Shown: piece by piece, positions 1 through 4,575 of the stretch
Layout of the letters: each line of letters begins with the position of its first letter
Numbering within the stretch: the first letter of the stretch is position 1
DNA from: Candidatus Sulfotelmatobacter sp.
Lineage (GTDB): Bacteria; Acidobacteriota; Terriglobia; Terriglobales; Acidobacteriaceae
DNA length: 8,327 nt
Reading direction: 5' to 3'
Assembly (NCBI GenBank): GCA_030049565.1
Contig: JASIKQ010000063.1
Span: forward strand, 1 to 8,327
Notes under the pieces: generated by a model
What the model saw: only the letters and a program-made list of their open reading frames with translations
Told to the model about the DNA's origin: nothing
Databases searched by the model: none
Program-made: the position numbers and the translations under genes

Positions 1-325
1 CGTTCACGCCTTCCAGCATGTTGCTGTCGCTGGAAGCCGAAGTTGGCTTTTGTGCGGGCTTTGCCACCGTTTTTGCCGGAGTCGCTGCAACCGTTGACTT
101 TGAGGCCGGGATCGCCGCCGGTTTTACGGCGGGCGCGGGAGCAGAGGGCAAGGGCTTGCTGCTCTGTGCGCGCGTGCTTGCCACCGGCGCCGCATTCGGG
201 TCATTCGTTTGCTTGTTTGGCACTGCTTGGGTGAGGCTGCGGGTGCTGTCGATGATAGCCGGAGTTTGCGCTCCGGCTGCCGCCGCCATCATCACAACTG
301 CCAGAATGGTTGTCGTCAGCTTCAT
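1..325 (-). CDS. Exported Pro/Ala/Lys-rich protein after pilO, N-terminal part (pilP position)
   Basis: The reading frame opens at the ATG at 325 and stays open for 108 codons to the window edge, so the C-terminus is missing. The protein starts MKLTTTILAVVMMAAAAGAQ, a typical Sec signal peptide with likely cleavage after AGA. There is no lipobox cysteine, unlike classical PilP lipoproteins. About 80 residues of Pro/Ala/Lys/Ser/Thr-rich low-complexity sequence follow, suited to a flexible periplasmic linker. The start lies 9 bp after the pilO stop, with a weak Shine-Dalgarno (TAGGGAT) overlapping that stop, so it is co-transcribed with pilMNO. By position it should be a PilP-like protein joining PilNO to the secretin, or the N-terminus of an AMIN-domain secretin PilQ. 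The diagnostic domains would lie outside the window, so no symbol is given. Confidence 0.8.
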   Translation of the reverse strand, partial: MKLTTTILAVVMMAAAAGAQTPAIIDSTRSLTQAVPNKQTNDPNAAPVASTRAQSSKPLPSAPAPAVKPAAIPASKSTVAATPAKTVAKPAQKPTSASSDSNMLEGVN

Positions 326-334
326 ATGCAATCC

Positions 335-982
335 CTATTTACCCAGGCCCACGGGCTTTGCCCCGGGAGCGATCGGCGCCGCGGCCGCCAGCGTATCGTG
401 ACTGTAGAAGGTGGTCGCGGTAAAACTGGTAACCACGCTCTCGTTGGGCGCGTACTGATACGTGTGTTTCACCTTGGCGTCGTTGGCTCTCTTGGTGGAG
501 GCCACCATCAAATCGCTGATGTTCACGATGCGTTCCAGCTTGCCCACGCGGTCAAAGAAGTTGAGCATCGAGTAGTACGGGCCATCGAGTTCCATAGCGA
601 ACGGTACAGCAGTGTAGTAATCCTTCTGCGATACCGGCTTGGCAGAATAGAGGCGGAGCTCCACGCCCGCTTTTTGCGCTTCGCTGTCCATGGACTGGAT
701 AAATGCGTCCACCTGCGGATCGTCGGGCACGATGCGGCGCTCGATATCCAACTGCTGCTTCAAATTCGCCAATTGCCGTTCCATGTCTTTAAGCTTGGGA
801 CGGTAGGATTCCAGTTCGTTGTTCTCCCGAACCTTGGTCTGTACGGCGTGTTCAGCAGCGTCGTTCTTATCGCTTTGCGCCTTGAATACGGTGAAGTAGA
901 GTGCCGCGGTGACCAGCGCGCCTCCCGCCATTACCGCCAACCACTGCTTCAGGCCAGACAGCTCATTGAAATTAATCGCCAT
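335..982 (-). CDS. pilO: Type IV pilus inner-membrane alignment protein PilO
   Basis: The protein has 215 aa, the usual PilO length. It has a short cytoplasmic N-terminus, one membrane span at about residues 11-33, a charged coiled coil at about 38-85, and a periplasmic ferredoxin-like domain at about 90-195. That domain carries the family's recognisable stretch 122-157 (YYTAVPFAMELDGPYYSML, then FFDRVGKLERIVNISDL). Known role: PilO heterodimerises with PilN in the periplasm and connects PilM and the motor to PilP and the secretin. The last 20 residues are an Ala/Pro/Gly tail beyond the domain. The start ATG at 982 is preceded by GAGG at suitable spacing, 51 bp after pilN and 9 bp before the next gene. 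Identification rests on sequence pattern plus operon order. Confidence 0.93.
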   Translation of the reverse strand: MAINFNELSGLKQWLAVMAGGALVTAALYFTVFKAQSDKNDAAEHAVQTKVRENNELESYRPKLKDMERQLANLKQQLDIERRIVPDDPQVDAFIQSMDSEAQKAGVELRLYSAKPVSQKDYYTAVPFAMELDGPYYSMLNFFDRVGKLERIVNISDLMVASTKRANDAKVKHTYQYAPNESVVTSFTATTFYSHDTLAAAAPIAPGAKPVGLGK

Positions 983-1033
983 ATCTGCCTCGTAATGCCA
1001 AGCCTCTTTAAAGCCCTGCTTCTGAATGCCTCT

Positions 1034-1624
1034 TTACGACTTCCCCTTCGCACAGGTTACGGTGAACTGAAAAGCCTGCATGTCTTTAATTGAATCGTCC
1101 TGATAGGTTTCCTTGATGTCGACGCTGGAGAAGAAACCCGTCTTTTGCAAGTTCGCGATCAGGTTCGCCACCGCGTCTGTGCTTAACGCGGTCCCTTCGA
1201 GATTCACGCTCGGGCCGGTGTCATCCATCTTGCTCAGCCATACGGCTTCGGTATCGTTGACCGTTTGCCCCAGCATGGCCAGCAAGTTCACTGGGCCAGC
1301 CTGACCGGCGCGCAACGAATCGATGACATCCACGCGGCGCTTGTAATTGTCGGCCTGGCGCTGGCGCTCGAGGTAGCGGGCCTTCACATCGCTCAGCTCG
1401 CGGTTTTTCTGCTCGGCCGCTGTCATCTGCGCGGCGACGGTCTTCGCCTGGCGATCGAGCCGGTACCAGTAGCCAAGATTCCCCAGGGCGACCACCACCA
1501 GAATCACGAGAATTTTCAGATTAGGCGAGCCCATGCTGCCCATTTCAATTGTGGGCAAAGACGGGCCGCCACCGGCGCGCTTATTTTTTCCCTTTGCGGT
1601 TTCGAGCAGATTGATTTTGATCAT
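1034..1624 (-). CDS. pilN: Type IV pilus inner-membrane alignment protein PilN
   Basis: The 196-aa protein opens with MIKINLLET, the conserved cytoplasmic INLL-type motif that in studied PilN proteins inserts into the groove of PilM. A basic/Gly-rich linker (about 10-35), one transmembrane helix (about 36-54), a coiled coil (about 55-105) and a compact periplasmic domain (about 110-190, including WLSKMDD and FFSSVDIKETYQ) follow. This is the full PilN layout at normal length. The start codon shares four bases with the pilM stop (ATGA), which points to translational coupling. The best upstream Shine-Dalgarno (GAGGAG) is too far away to act alone. PilN pairs with PilO to form the periplasmic part of the alignment subcomplex. 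The linker between the INLL motif and the membrane span is somewhat long and glycine-rich. Confidence 0.94.
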   Translation of the reverse strand: MIKINLLETAKGKNKRAGGGPSLPTIEMGSMGSPNLKILVILVVVALGNLGYWYRLDRQAKTVAAQMTAAEQKNRELSDVKARYLERQRQADNYKRRVDVIDSLRAGQAGPVNLLAMLGQTVNDTEAVWLSKMDDTGPSVNLEGTALSTDAVANLIANLQKTGFFSSVDIKETYQDDSIKDMQAFQFTVTCAKGKS

Positions 1625-2676
1625 AGGGATTCAAAGCTCCTCAGGGCCAAGCCCACTGCGACCGCCAGCTGGCCCGGATTCTGCTCCACAAGTTCCGCTG
1701 CCGAACCTTCGGCCGGCGGCACCACGCGCTGAAATGGATTCAACAGCTCCACCGGCATGGAAAATTCCTGCCGCAGGGCTTCCATCAATCCCGGCACCTT
1801 CGCCGAACCTCCGGCAAGATAGATTTTCTCGATGTGCTCGCCTGCCGCGCTGGCGCGGAAGAAGTCGAAGGTCTTCTGGATTTCAAGCACGATGATCTCC
1901 GTCACCTGTTGCAAAATTGGACCCTTCGCGTCTTCGCTCACCGTGCCGACCTTTTCCCCCAGCTTCAGCTTTTCGGCATCCTCGAAGTTCAGGTCGAGTT
2001 CCTTTTGCAGCGAATCCGTGTACTGATGTCCGCCCACGCTGACGTCGCGCGGAAACAGCGGCGTCGTTCCCTTCACGATGTTGATGTTCATCACGCTGGC
2101 GCCGAGGTTCAAAAGCGCCACCACCTGGCCGGGCGCCGGCTGGTAGTTGTACTCGTAGCAGTTCTGCAGCGCGAGCGCATCGATGTCCACAATAGCGGGG
2201 GTGCGACCGGCCATCGAGAGTACGTTGGTGTAGTTCAAAATCTTGTCCTTCTTGACGGCCACCAGAAGCACATCCATCTGCGGGCTGCCGGCTTCTTCGG
2301 AAAGAATCTGATAATCGAGACTCACGTCAGCCAGATCGAACGGAATGTGCTGCGCGGCTTCTTTCTCGATGGTTTCGGCCAGTTCCGCGTCGCTCATCGA
2401 GGGCAGCGAGATTTTCTTCACAATGACCGAATGACCGCTCACCGCCGTGGCGACCGCCTTGGTCTTGATCAGGCAATCAGCGAAGAGCTTCGAGATCGCG
2501 CTCGAAACCGTGCCCGAGTCCACGATCATCGAGTCGACAACAATGTCAGAAGAAAGCGGCTCGAGTCCCAGGTGGGTAACCTCGATCTGCCCGCCCTTTT
2601 TCTTCAACTCGACTGCCTTGATGCTGGAAGAGCCCACATCCAGACCTACGATCGACTTTGATCCCATTCCAAACAT
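1621..2676 (-). CDS. pilM: Type IV pilus assembly ATPase-fold protein PilM
   Basis: This is an actin/FtsA-fold cytoplasmic protein of 351 aa, the family's usual size. Visible nucleotide-site motifs are phosphate-1 (GLDVGSSSIK, residues 11-20), phosphate-2 (LLNLGAS, 188-194) and adenosine (LAGGSAKVPG, 287-296). PilM binds the N-terminal tail of PilN at the inner membrane and relays motor state to the pilus machine. The chosen start (ATG at 2676, MFGMGSKSIVGLD) begins right before the phosphate-1 strand as in relatives, and has AAGGCGGG about 6-10 bases upstream. A longer frame reaches 2763 but runs through a palindromic repeat and adds 29 non-homologous residues, so it is rejected. A second in-frame ATG at 2667 has a poorer ribosome site. 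The stop overlaps pilN by four bases. Confidence 0.94.
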   Translation of the reverse strand: MFGMGSKSIVGLDVGSSSIKAVELKKKGGQIEVTHLGLEPLSSDIVVDSMIVDSGTVSSAISKLFADCLIKTKAVATAVSGHSVIVKKISLPSMSDAELAETIEKEAAQHIPFDLADVSLDYQILSEEAGSPQMDVLLVAVKKDKILNYTNVLSMAGRTPAIVDIDALALQNCYEYNYQPAPGQVVALLNLGASVMNINIVKGTTPLFPRDVSVGGHQYTDSLQKELDLNFEDAEKLKLGEKVGTVSEDAKGPILQQVTEIIVLEIQKTFDFFRASAAGEHIEKIYLAGGSAKVPGLMEALRQEFSMPVELLNPFQRVVPPAEGSAAELVEQNPGQLAVAVGLALRSFESL

Positions 2677-2704
2677 GTGTGCCCGCCTTATGTTCTTTAT
2701 GTGG

Positions 2705-2724
2705 CGCGGGCTCTCCTGCCCGCG
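2705..2724. repeat. Palindromic repeat 1 in HTH-pilM gap
   Basis: A perfect 7-bp stem (CGCGGGC at 2705-2711, GCCCGCG at 2718-2724) encloses a 6-base loop, followed on the plus strand by six T (2725-2730). Read on the plus strand it resembles an intrinsic terminator, which would stop antisense transcription into the HTH gene. On the operon's own (minus) strand the T run becomes an A run before the hairpin, so it is not a terminator there. It could still act as an mRNA stability or processing hairpin just upstream of pilM. From memory, such GC-rich palindromes are dispersed in acidobacterial genomes. Confidence 0.75.
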
Positions 2725-2732
2725 TTTTTTCC

Positions 2733-2766
2733 AACGTAGTCGCGGACGCATTTGTCCGCGCACGTT
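2733..2766. repeat. Palindromic repeat 2 in HTH-pilM gap
   Basis: The core is a perfect 7-bp stem (CGCGGAC at 2741-2747, GTCCGCG at 2754-2760) with a 6-base loop. Flanking AACGT (2733-2737) and ACGTT (2762-2766) extend the palindrome across a small asymmetric internal loop. Its core matches repeat 1 in stem length, loop length and all stem positions but one. At that position a G-C pair in repeat 1 is an A-T pair here, so pairing is preserved. The end of the HTH coding region (stop at 2770-2772) lies four bases away. Its function is unknown. Confidence 0.75.
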
Positions 2767-2769
2767 CTG

Positions 2770-3000
2770 CTACTGCGTTCCGGCAGCCTTCGCCGCCCTC
2801 TGTTTCTTCATTCCCACTTCCATCTGGCTCGACTTCTCCTCCATCCACTGGTCCAGCCTCGATTTCTTGAAGCGCCAGCGGTTGCCCAGCTTGAAAGCGG
2901 GAATCTTCTGTTCGCCCACGTACTTGTAAAGCGTGTCCGGACTCACTCCCAGATAGTGCGAAGCCTGGCGAATATTCATTACTTCTCGCGAGTCGGCCAT
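2770..3000 (-). CDS. Small excisionase/MerR-type helix-turn-helix DNA-binding protein
   Basis: The 76-aa protein has a single winged helix-turn-helix domain of the excisionase (HTH_17/BldC-like) type over residues 7-53. NIRQASHYLGVSPDTLYKYV forms the helix-turn-helix, and IPAFKLGNRWRFKKSRLDQWM is the wing and closing helix typical of this family. A basic, Ala-rich tail (64-76) follows. The start at 3000 was chosen because AAGGAAG lies 9-10 bases upstream and the protein then begins a few residues before the domain. The frame is open up to 3171, but that extension is non-homologous. The gene lies 93 bp upstream of pilM on the same strand with no minus-strand terminator between, so it probably heads the pilus operon. 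It may autoregulate or control pilus genes. No phage or integrase gene is nearby, so a true excisionase role is unlikely. Its exact target is unknown. Confidence 0.88.
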   Translation of the reverse strand: MADSREVMNIRQASHYLGVSPDTLYKYVGEQKIPAFKLGNRWRFKKSRLDQWMEEKSSQMEVGMKKQRAAKAAGTQ

Positions 3001-3406
3001 AATTGCTGACTTCCTTGCCCCTCTCAGAACCTCCGCGCCGATCTGCACTAACAACGTGCATTCACTCATGCCATCGGCCCGCGGAATTACTCCCCGAATC
3101 TTCTCGCTCCATACGGCTGCGGAGGACTCGGTACGCCGAGCATATATCAGCCCGAAAAAGCCCCGGCTCAAAGCGAATCTCCACGTCTTATGGGGTTTTT
3201 TGCGGGTTTTCTGGAATGGGCAGCAAGACCGGCTAAGAGGAATATCTATATGTTGTGGTGCCGCTCAGGCACGATACGATAAGAGGTGGTGTTCGGTAAG
3301 GCTATCTCCGGTCATGCCGCTGCCCATAACCGAAGTACTACAGACGGTACGGAAGTACTAAACCGGACGCTCAAGTTGCTGAGGGAGTTGAGGTTGAAGG
3401 AGTCCG
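3001..3406. other. Non-coding region upstream of the HTH-pilMNO operon
   Basis: This 406-bp stretch has no convincing gene. It should carry the minus-strand promoter of the pilus operon. The best guess is TTGAGC (3171-3166), with GATATA at 17-bp spacing or TATATG at 19-bp spacing (between 3148 and 3141). Both -10 boxes are poor matches. Structures seen: a 5-bp stem with a 4-base loop (CTCGG/CCGAG, 3127-3140), which would fall at the 5' end of such a transcript; an imperfect inverted repeat of A/T-centred arms (3151-3164 and 3192-3206); a 15-bp palindrome GTGCC-N5-GGCAC (3258-3272); a doublet ACGATACGAT (3271-3280); and the direct repeat at 3332-3360. No clear terminator for the 3407-4225 gene was found. 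Confidence 0.5.
3332..3360. repeat. Direct repeat GAAGTACTA x2, 20-bp period
   Basis: GAAGTACTA occurs at 3332-3340 and again at 3352-3360, exactly 20 bp apart from start to start, so both lie on the same DNA face about two turns apart. Each copy contains the palindrome AGTACT, and a third GTAC lies between them at 3347-3350. This pattern fits a tandem protein-binding site, but the location is about 50 bp past the end of the 272-aa gene and more than 300 bp from the HTH start, so a regulatory link is only a guess. Confidence 0.45.
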
Positions 3407-4225
3407 TTACTGCACGTCCGAAACCTTCCCGTTCATGAAAACGATCTTCATGTCCTTGTAGTAGTAAATCATCTTGGCGCCGAGATTGGCTTTTTTGTCT
3501 GGCTTGCCGAGAGCGGCTTCCACCTGATCGGGGGTCATGCCGACGTTGATGCTGGCGGGTTCGGCCGCAGGCTGTTGGTCGGCCGCGGGTTGAGCGGCAG
3601 GTTGTTGCGCGCCCTGATCTCCGCCCTGGGGCGCTTGCCCGCCCTGATCGCCCGCCTGTTGCGAATCGTCGTTGCTGATGGAAAGCAGTTGACCGATGGT
3701 GTCTTCCACCTGTCCGGCGTTGCCTGCCGCCAAAGATCCCTTAGGGAACTGGAACACCACGTTCGCCTTCATGTAAGTGGGTGGATCAGTTTTGTTACAA
3801 GTGTCGCAGGCGACGATGCCAAGCGTAACCGAATCTTTTTGCACGTTCACATCGATATGTGTGGGATAAACTTTATCCCCGACCGCCATCAGGTGAGTTG
3901 TCTGTTCCTTGCCGAATCTCTTCATGCCGAAGCCGATGCCCTTCGAGAGCGCGTTGCTCGGCGTGTGCACCGTCGCGTTTTCATACTTGGTCGAGAGAAT
4001 GCTCTGATCGGAATAAGGCACGCCCAGAATGCCGCCCTTCTCAATTTTCAGCAGCGTGCCTTTTTCCACGACCGAATATCCGCCGGTGTCGGAACCCATC
4101 TTTACCAGCTTGTATTGCGCGGCCAGTTGCTCCTGCAAAGTGGGCGCCTGCGCGCCGGCCGCGCCTGAGAAAACTGCGGCGGTAAGAAGAATTGCCGGAG
4201 TGAAATAGCGGAGTCTTTGCGACAT
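3407..4225 (-). CDS. Exported protein with CxxC motif and BamE/SmpA-like C-terminus
   Basis: The product is 272 aa, and the start at 4225 is supported by GGGAGG eight bases upstream. An N-terminal signal peptide (residues 1-25, ending GAAGAQ) sends it to the periplasm or beyond. Residues 27-183 form a beta-rich domain with KGGILGVPYSDQ and a CDTC motif (140-143), then FQFPKGSL and VEDTIGQLLS. Residues 185-224 are Gln/Gly/Pro/Ala low complexity. Residues 225-272 (INVGMTPDQVEAALGKPDKK, then YYYKDMKIVFMNGKV) have the pattern of a small BamE/SmpA/OmlA-type domain. I recall this whole architecture as a frequent acidobacterial family of unknown function. There is no lipobox, so unlike BamE it is probably not a lipoprotein. 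It looks like a single-gene unit on the same strand as the pilus operon but 406 bp from it. Function unknown. Confidence 0.85.
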   Translation of the reverse strand: MSQRLRYFTPAILLTAAVFSGAAGAQAPTLQEQLAAQYKLVKMGSDTGGYSVVEKGTLLKIEKGGILGVPYSDQSILSTKYENATVHTPSNALSKGIGFGMKRFGKEQTTHLMAVGDKVYPTHIDVNVQKDSVTLGIVACDTCNKTDPPTYMKANVVFQFPKGSLAAGNAGQVEDTIGQLLSISNDDSQQAGDQGGQAPQGGDQGAQQPAAQPAADQQPAAEPASINVGMTPDQVEAALGKPDKKANLGAKMIYYYKDMKIVFMNGKVSDVQ

Positions 4226-4280
4226 GGTAAGCGCCTCCCGTCGAGAATTTGCCCAAGCAAACGCTATCTTGTGTTTCGAC

Positions 4281-4395
4281 TTCCGTTCAGCGGCTAAACG
4301 GGCTGCGGAAAAACGCCTACGCGAGCCGGAATCGTTGCCTCGGCGGCTAAAGCCGAACTCAAAACAAGGCATTTATCGCAGCGGTGAACCGCTGC
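4281..4395. repeat. Cluster of three GCGGC-type palindromic units
   Basis: Three inverted repeats occur close together. One is TTCCG (4281-4285) with CGGAA (4306-4310) flanking a CAGC/GCTG core. The second is CGGCT-aa-AGCCG (4344-4355). The third is an 18-bp near-perfect palindrome GCAGCGGT-ga-ACCGCTGC (4378-4395). The spaced, mosaic arrangement resembles dispersed REP-like elements seen, from memory, in acidobacterial intergenic DNA. The third unit shares CGCAGCGG and CCGCT arms with the hairpin at 7981-7997. No transposase is nearby. Confidence 0.6.
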
Positions 4396-4488
4396 GCCAG
4401 CCAAAAACGACAATCCCGAGTTTCTCCGCCCTATCTTCCCCGAACCATACTTCTGGAGCGTGCTGTGCGACCTGGATCGACAATAGTG

Positions 4489-4518
4489 GAAAAGGGAGCG
4501 CCCAGTCGGGCGCTCCCT
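4489..4518 (-). terminator. Rho-independent terminator after the 539-aa gene
   Basis: Read on the minus strand, an 11-bp perfect stem (AGGGAGCGCCC / GGGCGCTCCCT, arms 4508-4518 and 4493-4503) with a 4-base loop is followed by a short T run whose first T is the last stem base (4493-4490). It lies about 58 bp past the stop codon at 4576. It separates the 539-aa gene from the next minus-strand gene, so the two are probably independent units. Confidence 0.85.
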
Positions 4519-4575
4519 GCATAATACTTGAGGAACTCACGACGCGATAGACGAACTTCGCTGTCGCGCCGTGTT

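Larger units (their letters stand above)
4226..4575. other. Intergenic region with palindromes and terminator
   Basis: This 350-bp gap between two minus-strand genes has no credible coding region. From left to right it holds the Shine-Dalgarno of the 272-aa gene (near 4234-4240), a cluster of short GC-rich palindromes (4281-4395), and the intrinsic terminator of the upstream 539-aa gene (4489-4518). A promoter for the 272-aa gene is expected between 4240 and 4480, but no hexamer pair stood out. Confidence 0.6.

Noticed and set aside
209..1093. Long plus-strand open frame opposite pilO and pilN
   Set aside because: It is antisense to well-supported pilus genes, and its His/Arg/Leu-rich composition is typical of a complementary-frame shadow.
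1834..2661. Long plus-strand open frame opposite pilM
   Set aside because: It is antisense to pilM and its composition is that of a shadow frame.
2705..2730. Intrinsic terminator inside the pilus operon
   Set aside because: The T run follows the hairpin only on the plus strand; on the operon strand the run is A and precedes the hairpin.
2677..2763. N-terminal extension of PilM
   Set aside because: It runs through both hairpins, has no good ribosome site and adds residues not seen in PilM. The ATG at 2676 fits the family start and has a Shine-Dalgarno.
3001..3171. N-terminal extension of the HTH protein
   Set aside because: The added 57 residues have no recognisable domain, and the ATG at 3000 has AAGGAAG upstream and starts just before the domain.
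3207..3300. Sigma-54 promoter for the pilus operon
   Set aside because: No GG-N10-GC pair with the TGGCAC/TTGC context was found on the minus strand.
3056..3361. Plus-strand open frame in the region before the pilus operon
   Set aside because: No ribosome site or recognisable domain, and it crosses several palindromes.
4226..4372. Extension of the 272-aa protein
   Set aside because: It would place 49 basic residues-rich positions before a clear signal peptide; the ATG at 4225 has GGGAGG.
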